In this document: positions 1 to 11,879 of the stretch, piece after piece | How the letters are laid out: each line of letters begins with the position of its first letter | How positions within the stretch are numbered: the first letter of the stretch is position 1 | Assembly (NCBI RefSeq): GCF_032854445.1 | Contig: NC_088297.1 | Location: forward strand, 8,917,375 to 8,981,374 | DNA from: Liolophura sinensis | Taxonomy: Eukaryota > Mollusca > Polyplacophora > Chitonida > Chitonidae | Length of the DNA stretch: 64,000 nucleotides | Reading direction: 5' to 3' | Notes under the pieces: model-generated | What the model was told of the DNA's origin: nothing | The model's database searches: none | What the model saw: the letters and a program-made list of their open reading frames with translations, nothing else | Made by a program: the position numbers and the translations under genes

Positions 1-680
1 AATCAGAATTGATTCTGTATCCCTGTAATCTGGATGAATCATCCGAATCAAGTAAAATATGTCACCTTTTCGTTGGAATACAGTATTAACGACTGTATTT
101 CTCGGCTAAGTGCAAACATGTGAGTGAGTGTTTTCAAATACGCAATGCCTAGGTGATACACACTTTTTGATGATTACACATTGATTATAATTCACATGGT
201 AAAGGATCTCTCATAGCAGCATGTATATTTGAACCTGTTTGGCTTCTGTCCATATTACAAGTTGCACTTGAATATCTTTGGGGGTGGGGCCTTTGGGACC
301 TAGGGGATAGCATGCAATGACTAAGGAGCCTGCTCAGTTTCTTCCTACCTTAATGCTCTCCGCTGCCATATAACTGAAATACTCTTCAGTACGGCATAAA
401 ATACTAGTCAATCGAAACACTCATTGAATTTCTTTGTGGAAAAAAATGTTAGTATGAATATATTCAGCATTTGTCACTGAAGTTAAAGTTTAAAAAAAAA
501 GGAAAATTAGCTGAAAGACCACAGAATTTTCAAGAAAACCATGTCTAAAATTTCTTTTATTAATTTTTTTTTTACAAAAATATTTCACTGAATCAAATGC
601 ATCTCAGGATGTTTGCATCCCTAGTTTCAGACATGGCATTTTTTTCTCTTTGGAAGATGTTCTCTTATTTTCTCATAAAT

Positions 681-985
681 GTTGTTGGAAAATTTGTTTA
701 TTTATTTATTTGATTGGTGTTTTACGCCGTGCTCAAGAATATTTCACTTATACGACGGCGGCCAGCATTATGGTGGGTGGAAACTGGGCACAGCCTGGGG
801 GAAACCCACGACCATTCGCAGGTTGCTGGAAGACCTTCCGACGTACAGTTGTTAGAAAATTTATTTATTTATTTGATTGGTGTTTTACACCATGCTCAAG
901 AATATTTTGCTTATACGACAGCGGCCAACATTATGGTGGGTGGAAACCGGACAGAGCCCGGGGGAAACCCACGACCATCTGCAGG
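681..985 (-). mobile_element. Two adjacent SINE-A copies, 5'-truncated
   Basis: The first copy spans about 696-847 and is flanked by a 15-bp target duplication with one mismatch (681-695 and 848-862, gttgttggaaaattt). The second copy starts directly at about 861 and runs to about 985. Both are in reverse orientation: T-rich tail first, then the conserved 3' end that reads ttcttgagtacggcg on the minus strand. Confidence 0.8.
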
Positions 986-1360
986 TTTCTGACCTGCACA
1001 TTGAGTACACATTGAGTACACATGTATTTGTAAACTTCAAAAGAATTTCCACCAAATGTACAGTGTATGAATAAAAGTTGAAAATCTTTAGTGTCACACA
1101 GTTGTATTAATATTGTTCATAAAGACCACCTTATAATTCAAGCTTTTGACTGCGTTCAGTGTGGGAGTTTTGTGTGGGAACTCTTTAATCGCTGAAGGTA
1201 AAAGATGTCCTGTGACCTGTCAGAAATGTTAGGCAACTATTTTTGATTACATATACTATAATATGGGTATCTGGAAAAAGTTCCACAAAAAGTTATTAGG
1301 AGTAGAGAAATGGTGAAGATTAAGGAACTGTGAGTTTGTGTGCGTAAGAAGTTAAGAAGT

Positions 1361-1453
1361 TCTTGGAGGGTGTCATTTGTCATTTGGCCCTTCTTGGAGG
1401 GTGTCATTTGTCATTTGGCCCTTCTTGGAGGGTGTCATTTGTCATTTGGCCCT
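1361..1453. repeat. 31-bp tandem repeat, three copies
   Basis: Three identical head-to-tail units of tcttggagggtgtcatttgt plus 11 more bases. It lies in the intron upstream of the exon at 1768. Confidence 0.9.
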
Positions 1454-1767
1454 GGAACACAGCGAGACAGGTAATTGGTAAAATTAAAATTCATGCCAAC
1501 AAAAGTTGTCTATTATATAAACATTTTGACAAGTCACATCATACTGCAAAGCTATTTTTATTTTAGCAACAAAAGGGTTAAATCCCAATACTCCACTATT
1601 CAGTTTCAGAATGAAAAACATTTTAAATTAAAATAGTAAAATTTTCAGGTATCAGTATAGTTTTCATTTCTTGTTTTCTTTCACTTTAAGTTGTCTTGTA
1701 TTTCCTGATCTCTCAAGCACCCTGAACACGTATGACAAACATATTTCTTTGTTGCTTTATTCTCCAG

Positions 1768-2394
1768 ATTGCACAGGGAACATCCCAGAACCAACATGGC
1801 TGAAAGGGCTGAACCCACCGGCACCTATCCAATCAGATCTTCCGTTACACCGAGGCCTCACAACAGTGCGCAGTAAAAGTCCACGACACAAACGGCATGG
1901 CCTTGGCCACTCTCCGACTGCTATGCTGCATCCCACTTCTGACACCAGCCATCTTCAGGAGCGTGATACAGGCGACAGTGATATTTTAGAACTTGTGGTG
2001 AAAAATGAACCTCAGGAGGTGTTTCCTGTGAGTTTACACGTTCATGACAGACTGAGTGCAGATCGAACGAACTCCAGAAAGCGTGCAAGTGCACAAGACC
2101 AGGACGTTTTGCATTCAGACAATAGCATATTCCCCACCTCCGCATCCACACCCTCAAAGTCCAGACGCCTCTCCTCACACTCAGACAATAGTTTTTCAGC
2201 AGGTGGACAGGACTCTGTGTCAAACCAAAGTTTCTTATCAGTCATAGGCATTGGTGAGCAGCCGTCCACATCATCTATATCAGACCAAGCGGGTGATGCA
2301 CTGTTAACTGTCCAGAGATATGAAGCTAGTCAAATCAGCGAAGAAGACCAAAGTGTAGGTGCTGATCCGTCCATATCAACCTCAAGTCAATCAG
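1768..2394 (+). CDS. Unit 1 constant exon 2 (internal exon, nuclear-type disordered segment)
   Basis: An internal exon of 627 nt. The acceptor is a pyrimidine-rich stretch ending in ctccag at 1767, and the donor is gtaggt at 2395. Both junctions are phase 1: the first two bases complete an Asp codon begun in exon 1, and the last base starts the next codon. The product begins DCTG, followed by PEPTWLKGL near residues 8-15, a motif shared with the exons at 41416 and 59317. A psi-K-x-E SUMO consensus (VKNE, Lys at about residue 79) is followed by VFPVSLH. Basic patches SRKR (about 103-106) and KSRRLS (about 131-136) look like a nuclear localisation signal. The Ser-rich part ends with SNQSFLSVIG. 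Low complexity suggests disorder. Exon 1 of this unit lies left of the window. The function of the family is not known to me. Confidence 0.82.
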
Positions 2395-5300
2395 GTAGGT
2401 TGTCTTCTGTACTTACTACTATCATTTCACGGGGGAAAATCAGTCAGTGGATCAGTTCTCAACGTCATGGGAGCAGTGTTTAAATCAGGCCGTCAGTTGT
2501 TAACTGCTAAAAACAATAGGGCCATCTTTAAAAAATATTTCTTAGACATAACCCAACCGTATCAGACAAAAAATGGTAAGTTTGCAGGGGCTAATAAAAA
2601 CGTTATAGAGCATTTTAAAGAAATTAACATTGACAGACAAATGAAAGGAAAACTTTTAACAAAATCCCAGTAAAATCCTTTTGAGTCCATGTTTTGAAAA
2701 GATCATTTGAGTTAGGTCTTGTATTCTGTATCACCAACTATTTTGCGTGTTCACCATGTATGGACACCATTTCTCTTTTAAGCCCAGATCTTGGCAAATC
2801 TCCATGAGATAAGTTATTACCACTGTCGAAAGGTTAAGGTGAATAAATTGCCTTTAAAGTTGTCCTTAAACATGCCAAAAGTTTGAAAAAGTAGAGTACT
2901 TTATTCTGGTAACTACAAACACATCTTTAGAAATGTACTGCATGCCCCTTAATGTAAACTGGAGAGGATATTTGATCAATAATATGTTGGTCTAAAAAGG
3001 GAGAAACTTTCCATGACACAATGCCATTAATGTTTTTGATACACAGCATTTCTCATGACATACAGGATTTAGATTTTTGTTATTAAATGCTGACTGATTT
3101 TTCTTGAAATTCAATATTTTTATTTCTTGGATATGTATACATACTTAATATTGTGTATGAAAGGACATGTGAAAGAGTGCACCATATATGTATCCTGTTT
3201 AGACATGTGGGGCCATTTTTTAAAAAATTCTTTGTTGAGGGTAACACAACCCTCTCAGAAGAAATAGGGTCTGTCTGCTTGGAATTTTTTTCTGTTCCGC
3301 CTATTGAAGGATATAGGTCATACATGTAGCTAAAAAAAATTCCATCAAAAGCTCAATTAAAACTTAACAATTGGGTCCGTTTTGGGAAGGTTGGTTGGGT
3401 TACCCTCAACAAGCATATTTTTATAATGGTCTTTAGATTAGGTGTACTGGAACTCCAGATTTTCAGGTACTGAAATTGAGAGACAGTAATTTTCTTGGTA
3501 TTTTGTTATTGTGATTATGTGAAACACTTTCACGAAAATCTCAAGTAGTCTTTATTGATAATCAAATCAAGAATTATTTGTATATTGTATTATGTCACAA
3601 AAAGTTTGGTACATGCATGTAAAAATGCACTTTTCTGATGCATATAAAGGGCTTAAAACTTGTAAAATAACACTTTTAATGCCAAAGTCTATAAGTTCTT
3701 CTGAAAAGAAATTAATGGCAGTAGCATAAAAGCGAATAAATCGGTCCGAATCAAGTAAAACGTGTCACTTGAAAAATACTTACATGTAACTTGAGGTGAA
3801 ATGGGGTATTTTGGTTTGTTTAGTGTTTGCTGACATATTTTAGAATATTTCACTTACACATTACTGAATGTGGTCAGGTGTAGGCTTGGTGTGAATTGAA
3901 CAAACCCCTGTAGAAAACCACCGCCATTCTGCAGGAACCTGATAAACCGTCTACTTAATGCTGCAGCCAAAGCAGCTGGATGTGGATTCTACAACGCCAT
4001 TTCGTTTGTCAAAGACCAGTGAACTGTGGGGCCCTAATTATTTGTATTCATGTGATGACATAGGTTAGTTTTTATACGTTATTATACACTGAATATGTTT
4101 CAGGGATGATGTTTCTGTTTGTCTACATGTACATGCATCAAGTGAACGTGATATGCCTGTCTTTTATTACGTTATCATGATTGTGTAAACATTTAGGATG
4201 ATAACAATATTTACATGTACATGTTGATGTGAATTTACTTACTTTGGGGGTGCAGTTTTTCCTGCATGTACTTACATCCCCATGGACAGTATACAGCAAA
4301 CATAAATACATGTGTATCAATTGTCAACATCTTTTGCACACCCAAATTTGAAATGCCTGTGTGTGTGTTTACCATGTATTTATCTCGGGAGAGACTGCAT
4401 TGATAATATAAGTAACACACACAGCCCTTATATAATATGGGAAGTGCCTATCATGTCAGATTATGGTTCAGATGATGACTGCACCAAGCATGCTACAGTA
4501 TGGTGTAAAGGTAGACACCATGTATGACATACACCTACATGTAACATGCAGTTCAGGGTAACAGACTTAGTCACATCCATGCTCTTTGCTAATGAAGGAT
4601 TCTTTTGGTGGTGGGTGTGATACCTTTGTTGACAACATTAAGTAAAGATATAATTGTGAGTTCTTTGTTTCTTGTTCTTAAATCGTGATTGATGGTTCAC
4701 CTGCACTGTATTTGTACGGACAACATTTTGCAAAATTAAGTATGCATGTACAGGTACATGTATATCCCAAAAATTACTTTCATTTTCAATTCCCAATATT
4801 AATTTACAGTGTCTGTAAATTAATATCATCACATGAACAGTATTTATACATGTGACTTGGGATTACATGTATATCCTGTGAAAAACGGTAGTTTTAATCC
4901 TTGGTTTTTTTTGTGCCAGTGATATTGGAATGAGTTATATGAGAGAAAAAGGACGTTTTTTATGACATTATTCCTCATATCTGAATGTCTAAACAGGTTA
5001 TACAACTCCATGTTTTATTTTTATTCCCATTAAATATGTATACAACTATTGAACAATTTAATAAAATGAAGGATGTAAAGTCTGAAATTCTATATAAAAT
5101 ACAATATTGTAAACATCATTATTAACACAAGCATTACATGGGCTTTCAGTTTCCCCAAACTAATTTACATAAAGTTTGAATTGTATACCATTCATCTCCC
5201 AAGAGATAAACGAAATCCCACCTCTGACAACAAAAAGAGGCAGCAAGTCCAGAACGTTAATACATGTTTTTGTTCTTTGTTTCAAGTATTTAGCATCCAG

Positions 5301-5700
5301 AAACTTGTAAATATTCAGGGTGGATATGATATGCACAGAAATGAGCCTTGTAGTTTTTATAAACGTTTGGACACAAATGAGAGAGCAGGCATGTGGCTCC
5401 TCCGCCCCCCCCCCCCCAAAAAAAAATAATAAAGCCAGAGGGATATTCCTGAATGATTTTCTTGTACTATATTTCGCGAGGTTCAAACTTGGTCATTCTT
5501 CAGTGTATCAAGGGCACATGTATATTTTGTTAACTTTTAAAATTTTACGGTAAGGTGTTCATGCTTATGTGCACATTGATGGACCTTTGATGAAATTTGA
5601 TGCTCTGCTCAAAAGTTTGAAGATAGAGACATGTATTAGAAACACGTGTGAAAACAGGTTCTTGTTATTAAAGTGTGGACAGTGGCTACATCTTATGAGA

Positions 5701-5784
5701 AGTCCTTCCACCATAATGCTGGCCGCCGTCCTATAAGTGAATTATTCTTGAGTACGACATAAAACACCAACGAAATAAATAAAT
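5701..5784 (+). mobile_element. SINE-A 3' fragment
   Basis: It matches the SINE 3' region (ccataatgctggccgccgtc, then a variant of ttcttgagtacgac and an AAAT tail). The 5' two thirds are absent. Confidence 0.75.
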
Positions 5785-6085
5785 CTTGAGAAGTAATCTG
5801 TCGGGCAGTGGTGTAACTAGGAACAACTGCGTTACCATTGACACACAGGTAAATAGATGTAGGTTATGATGAAAGGAAATTTAAAATGAGCATAAAGTCT
5901 GCCCAGGGTTTTCAAAAAGGGCAAGTAGCAAGCTGCAGACAGCTGTCTACTGCCGTCCCCGTAGCCGCCTACTTTGAATATTCTCACTATTTAAATCAGT
6001 AGTAATTGTGACATAATTACTTTCAATTCAGCCGCCTACTTTTGAACTCTGACCTCCTTCTGCAATCCTAAATGAAAACCCAGTC

Positions 6086-7115
6086 TGCCACTGTTTATAC
6101 ATAGACAAAATGATATAGCACACAGTTGTCACAGAAAAATATGTAAAAAATATCTATAAAGTTTTGAAAGCCGAGAAGATGATTTTCAGCAGTGGAAATA
6201 TTGCACTGAAGGACAACTCACTCCGAGCAGCCATGTTGTCACGTCAAAAAAACTATTAGACAGGTATAAATGCAATACATTGGATTTTGCGGTTGGCTTA
6301 AGTGTTAAACTGATGCATTTGAACGACAAATTTATGAGCAGGTAACGGAGAACGGCTGCCCGTTTCACAGTGTGTACGTGGTGGGTAGGATACTGCCTCG
6401 CGAAGCATTGCTTGAAGAAAAATATTGTAACCTTGCATTATTTTTCCATCGCAGTGTCAGATTTATAACGACAATATCTTCTCAAAATCTGATTGATAAC
6501 AGGGTCTGTTATCAATCAGAAGTTCCCGCTGTGTTCCGTAAATTTCATGAAATGGGTACAGTCAGTTAGGCCAAATGCTTACACCCATGCAGGACGAGGA
6601 CGAGCAGGGTGACTAAAACACGACGCTTGTGTCCATGAACATTGCCCTGGTCGATCTCCAAAGCAAAAGAAACATCAGCCCATTGAACACGGAACTGAGC
6701 TGATACTCTTTTGTTGGGTATCAGGCATTTTTGTTTGTATTTTCTCATTGTCACATTGTTTAACACCGATGGTACGGGAGAGCGCCTAGGCTTGTGACGT
6801 CACTCTAGATAGTGGTAACATGGCAAAAAAGCGTCACCAAATGAGAGGCTAGGTACTGACGATTATAGCTGTTTACTTTGTTTAATTTTGTAGAATTTTT
6901 AAAATATTTTTGGAACATTTCTGGAATACTGCTTTATTAATTAATTAATATTCACTTGAACAGATGTTCTTGAATCATACATATATAATTGTGTCTGGCA
7001 TGGCAGTGATCAAGACACATAGCAGATCTTACTCCACCATGGACGTATTAACGGAGTTCTGTCTCCAAGACTCCACTAACATGACGGAGGACAAGAGGCT
7101 TGTTAGTGCGGTCGG
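6086..7115. repeat. Left arm of a long inverted duplication
   Basis: This segment reappears in opposite orientation at about 32945-33740. Similarity is mosaic: by eye about 97-98% over roughly 6795-7100, but clearly lower over 6560-6790 and patchy further left. It carries a 66-codon reading frame on the minus strand (6566-6766, ending LHGCKHLA) whose partner in the other arm is 33312-33494. It also carries a + strand frame from 6964 starting MFLNHTYII. Whether either is translated is unknown. Confidence 0.75.
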
Positions 7116-7692
7116 TACCGAAAGGGGTTTACGTCGGACAGCTAAGCTTCAGAATTTTCCTACCGGCACTTATCCCGTACAAAGAGCCCGGAAGTTTGAA
7201 GTGCATAAATGCAACGCATGATTGACAGCTCCATGTTATCTAGAAGAACAGGATACCTGTTGTTGAATTTCAAGACCCGAGTGCGATCAGAGATAAACAT
7301 ATTTTGGCTATAAGCTACTAATAAACTAGCATGATAGGCGATGTGGATACTAATTCCATTCATTCGCCTGAAACATTTTCGAGATCGTTTCAGTGAATTG
7401 TTTCACCTTTTGTGGAAAACGTGTAGGCATATTGATGATCTGACCCTGACATGACTTAGGAAAATACGTGAGCTTGTACCATTGCTAAATAGACCTGTTG
7501 TACCACTGCTATACATGGGCATTTACTTGGAGTGCATGTTGTTTGCTTGTCATTTGAGCGCTACGTTAACGGGATCTGTGGAAACGTTAAGGGATTCATG
7601 TAGTACTGTCATATATGTGTTGAATACTTGACCCATTGCATTGGGTACTTTTCTACTTAGTCAGTACACCAGGTGCTTTCGTTGTGCATCGG

Positions 7693-7905
7693 TAATATTG
7701 GGTACCCTCGGTGGCTCAGTTTGCTACAAGCATGCATTGTTCTTGCCTCAGCCAATCTATCACTGACTAGTAAAGCCAATCTCAGCTTTACAGCTTGTAA
7801 CAAGTAAACGGCACGGACCCTCCGGTTTCCTCTACCCGCAAACCTGTCCGCCGTCGAATGAATGAAAAATTCTTGAGTACCGTGTCAAATTAATAAATAC
7901 TCAAG
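7693..7905 (+). mobile_element. Divergent tRNA-derived SINE
   Basis: It starts with a tRNA-like ctcggtggctcagtt and ends with ttcttgagtaccgtg and an AAAT-type tail like SINE-A, but its central part is different. It is probably an older or separate subfamily. Confidence 0.55.
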
Positions 7906-8336
7906 TAAGGTAATAAATGAAGTTATTTCAGTTGGTCATTGGCAATATGTTCTTTATTTGCCTTTGACTTGTGTTTCCACATGGCTATGATCCAAAGTTC
8001 ACAGTTTTTACCGGTTATATGGGACTATGTATCCGCCAAATATCACGTTGTGATCTTGACTCTTGAGAAGTCTCCCTTCTTGACAATTTTTCCTGGATAG
8101 CGTGTTCTTCTGTTGATGGCTTCAAATGGCCTTTGCTGTTTGCACTGTCTGTTTTTCACGTTCAACCCTTTGATATTTTTGTATCGCTTTGTTGAAATGT
8201 ATAGCATGGAGTTCTGATAGCAGGTACTTAATACAGTTTAAGTGCATGTGAGATGGTTGTCATTGCCTCGGCGCAACAGCGCTGGCTAAAACATCCAATA
8301 GTTCCATTCTACAATCAACTTTCCTTTCGTTACCAG

Positions 8337-8770
8337 CAGCACACCTGTTGGATAATGTATGGACGGCATCCAGCGCTCCGCAAAAGACGGTCTCCACTTT
8401 GCGGAATTCGGCCAGCGCCTTGGGAATATGCCAGCGATGGTTGGCGGATCACTGCGGAGAGCATCGAAAGATCGAGACGATAGAACCCTCGGCTCTGGAC
8501 CCGTTGTTGTCCAGGTTTATTACAGAGGTGAAGCGATACGGTGGACGGGACTATCACCCGAACTCTCTCGTATCACTGCGGAAATGCCTGGATCGCCATC
8601 TTCGCCTGAACTTCTACCCGTGCTCCATAAAGGACTCTCCCGAATTCTACAACTTTCAAGAGGCTTTCAGACTGAGAAAGGCGGAGTTAGAACTGAAATT
8701 GGCCCAAGGAGTTATATCTCCTGGTGTTAATAGAATAACCCGAGAAGATGTGAGAAGTGGGGCTATTTAA
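8337..8770 (+). CDS. Unit 1 terminal exon 1 (Crypton-derived DUF3504-like domain)
   Basis: A terminal exon encoding 144 residues including the split first codon, ending in TAA. The acceptor follows a pyrimidine-rich tract and is a tandem cagcag site: cutting at 8337 or at 8340 keeps frame, so an isoform with one residue fewer is possible. After a leader of about 21 residues comes the family domain (about 22-117): NSASALGICQRWL, IETIEPSALDPLLSRF, DYHPNSLVSLRKCLDRHL and FYPCSI. It is among the more divergent copies: it has NS-A instead of NTRSAV and no Gly before the YP. The family resemblance is to the N-terminal DNA-binding-like part of Crypton-derived DUF3504 proteins; no catalytic recombinase part follows. 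It lies about 5.9 kb downstream of exon 2 and is the first of seven. Confidence 0.78.
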
Positions 8771-9673
8771 GTTACGCTGTGCTATTGAAGTATTGACAAG
8801 ACTCTTGGCCGTCTGTCACCAGTGAAACAATTTCAACGAAGTTGTGGATGGAAACATTGTGTAAGGCTTCATTTGTGAAGAAGTATTTAACATTATTTCC
8901 TTGTCATGTAATCAGTACATTTATGAATGAAAAGGAAGTCTTGGAATGGAACAGTACATGTGTGCTTCGTTGTTACCATTGCGTTGTTGTGTTGACATAA
9001 CTTCTATAACCACGCTTCCCGATACTTTGTGTAATATTATTCTTTAACATTTCTGACTAAACATTGACCATTGATTTAATTCTCTTCAAACATCAATGGT
9101 AACGTCTATCATTTTAGGTCCATGAGTTAAGCACAATGATTTTGTTGATTGGGGCCTTAAGATGTCTCATTTACCAGCTGTCTTAACACGGGAGTATAAA
9201 TACAGATAAATAGGCACATAAATTATTTGATTGGTCCAGTATGACCTATGGAGGAGAAGGGAGGTTCTATGATGCGTGCTTGTTTTAGCAAGAGACTTCT
9301 GCTCACCCGCAAGTATGTTCTCTTAATTTCAACTGGAGCGCGACAGTTGACTAAAGCAAATCATTGCATGCGTATCACATAAATGTATTACATTTAACTG
9401 ATAAGTGAAAGAATGATAATGTGATCAGTTGTAAAATTGTTGTATTAATCAAATTTATATAAACTTACACAAAACAGGATTTCTAATTTATTGCCTTTCC
9501 GAATTCATTTTTCTGTGTTGATATTTGAAATGAGTGATTACTACAAAAGCTGTTCAAGCAGACAACTGCCCCACGCCCGCTACTATATATTGTCAACATT
9601 ATAAAGGAAACACACAAAAATAGACCAAATGTTTATACACACTGATAAAGTATCTCACATAAAGTTTGAAAGA

Positions 9674-9913
9674 TTTATTTATTTGATTTATTTATGTGAC
9701 TGGTGTTTTACGCCGTACTCCAAAATATTTCACTTATACGACGGCGGCCAGCATTATGGTGGGAGGAAACCGGGCGGAGCCCCGGGGAAACCCACATCCG
9801 AAGGTTGCGGGCAGACCATCACACTTGCGGCCGGAGAGGAAGCCAGCATGAGCTGGACTTGAACCCACAGCGACCGCATTGGTGAGAAGCTCATGGGTCA
9901 TTACGCTATTTTT
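9674..9913 (-). mobile_element. SINE-A, minus strand, with target duplication
   Basis: A nearly full body lacking only the first part of the tRNA head. A 12-bp duplication with one mismatch (aagtttgaaaga at 9662-9673, aagttttaaaga at 9914-9925) flanks it. Confidence 0.85.
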
Positions 9914-10363
9914 AAGTTTTAAAGACATATTTTTTTTGTGTAATTTGGCATGAGTAAGCAAGTAAGTAAGCAAACTGCCGCACATTGAGAAAATCGAAAG
10001 ACCGCAATGTAATCAGTTTCATTCAGTCAGGCGCGGCTTATTTATATAACCTGAGAATTCATCTTTTTCAGCTCACTCCATCCTGTTTACGCATATTTCC
10101 CAGCTTTGCTAGTTTTTCAACTTTTGTTACAAGGGACATACTTTAAGAATACGTGTTTAAACTTTAAAACATATGTTTAAATTACATTTGATGAGCCATA
10201 AATATGCCTGTATATGTGTAGAAGTCCGGTTTATTCTGTTAAAATGTTAAAATTATAACACTAAATGTAGCAGTGTCAGTTTTCTGTTAAACATCTATGT
10301 ATATAACATGTTCATAATACAGGAACATCTTCTGTATTCCAAGACTATTTCTAGTCAGCAAGA

Positions 10364-10447
10364 AAATTATTTATTTATTTATTTATTCATCTGGAGTTTT
10401 ACGTCGTACTCAAGAATATTTCAATTATACGACAGCGACCAGCGTTA
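10364..10447 (-). mobile_element. SINE-A 3' fragment
   Basis: A T-rich tail followed by the reverse complement of the conserved SINE 3' end. It abuts the 52-bp tandem array. Confidence 0.7.
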
Positions 10448-10452
10448 TAGTT

Positions 10453-11130
10453 ATGTGAATGGAAAGACTTGAGATATATGTGGAATACTAGCCATATACT
10501 CATATTCTCATATGAGAAACTATAGCTATGTACAATATGTGGAAAACTATCCATATACACTTCGTGAGAAAGTGTAGCTATATACAATATGTGGAAAACT
10601 AGCCATGTACAGCTCGTGGGAAACTATAGCTATATACAATATGTGGAAAACTAGCCATGTACAGCTCGTGGGAAACTACAGCTATATATAATATGTGGAA
10701 AAATAGCCGTATACAGCTCGTGGATAACTATATACAATATGTGGAAAAATAGCCGTATACAGCTCGTGGGAAACTACAGCTATATACAATACGTGGAAAA
10801 ATAGCCGTGTACAGCTCGTGGAAAACTATAACTATATACAATATGTGGAAAACTAGACATATACAGCTCGAGCAAAACTACAGCTATATACAGTATGTGG
10901 AAAACTATCCATTTACAGCTCGTGGGAAACTATAGCTTTATACAATATGTGGAATACTAGTCATTTACAGTTCGTGGGAAATTGTAGCTATATGCAGTGT
11001 GTGGAAAACTAGCCATATACAACTCGTGGGAAACTATAGCTATATACAATGTGTGGAAAACTAACCATATACAGCTCGTGGTAAACTATAGCTATATACA
11101 GGATGTGGGGAAAAAAAGCCATATACAGTA
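10453..11130. repeat. 52-bp tandem array, about 13 degenerate copies
   Basis: The unit contains acaatatgtggaaaactagc and cagctcgtgggaaactatag. Copies differ by scattered substitutions and small deletions, so the array is not young. It lies in the intron 200 bp before the acceptor of the exon at 11332. Confidence 0.9.
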
Positions 11131-11331
11131 TATAAGAAACTATACGTGTGGGAAACCGGGCAGGTATGTTTAAAACTAGGCGTATAAAGGGAATACTGGC
11201 GATATGTGATGAAAGCTGACGATACAGGTGGAAAAGACACGCACATAAACTTATTTGCTCCATACTTACTGATTTATATTATCGTTCTTTGTCGGACGTC
11301 TTCAAAAGCTTAGATTTCTTTTCATTGCCAG

Positions 11332-11879
11332 TGACGAGTTGTGGACAAATGATGACGTCACATTCAGACGGCAGTCCTTCAGCTGACGTGAACAGACATT
11401 TGCATTCGGAACGCAACCACGGAAACCGGTGGAAAGCAGATGGGGTTCGAGAAAGCGGTGGACAGTCGATTCATGAAAGCGGCGCTGTTAGCTTTGTGGA
11501 CGTTCTCTCCAGTCCTACCTACAAAAACAGCATTTATTCCGTGAACACTTTGCACGCGTGGTTAAGAGACCAGGGAGAGTCACGTGATGCACACGTGATC
11601 CCAGCAGACCTACTCGACTCCTATCTATCCTCATTTTTTAAGACAGTGAGACAAAAGAATGGTAGCGACTATAAATCGAATTCGCTGATATCGTTGCGGA
11701 AGTTTTTGAACTTGTATCTCAAAGGAATGGGCTATCCACATTCGATTGTGAAGTCTGAACAGTTCTCGGCCTCGCAAAGGGCGTTTCGCGAACGACTTCT
11801 GTCCCTTGAGATGCACCGATACCCCAGGGCTCAAGAAGGCACCGCGTGGACCGGTCATGCTCAGAACAAGACATTATAG
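11332..11879 (+). CDS. Unit 1 terminal exon 2 (Crypton-derived DUF3504-like domain)
   Basis: A terminal exon encoding 182 residues, ending in TAG. The acceptor is strong (pyrimidine tract then ttgccag at 11331) and gives phase 1, starting with a Val codon. A polar, His- and Ser-rich leader of about 60 residues precedes the domain (about 64-160): NSIYSVNTLHAWL, then VIPADLLDSYLSSFF, SDYKSNSLISLRKFLNLYL and GYPHSIV. It lacks the NTRSAV core of other copies and has Phe-Phe where copies 3-6 have Phe-Trp, so it groups with the exons at 8337 and 45242. A 52-bp tandem array ends about 200 bp upstream of the acceptor. An AATAAA hexamer stands at 13359, although such hexamers are frequent by chance in this AT-rich DNA. 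Confidence 0.82.

Larger units (their letters stand above)
2395..8336. other. Unit 1 intron between exon 2 and the first terminal exon
   Basis: No supportable exon was found. It holds a SINE-A 3' fragment (5701-5784), a divergent SINE (7693-7905), a possible old SINE remnant (about 3835-3960) and one arm of the long inverted duplication (about 6086-7115). The remaining sequence is AT-rich with only short chance reading frames. Confidence 0.6.
8771..11331. other. Spacer between terminal exons 1 and 2
   Basis: It would contain the 3' UTR of the exon at 8337. It holds SINE-A copies at 9674-9913 and about 10364-10447 and the 52-bp tandem array. No further coding sequence was recognised. Confidence 0.55.

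Noticed and set aside
10453-11130. CRISPR-like array
   Set aside because: The repeats are contiguous, with no unique spacers of constant length, and the context is eukaryotic.
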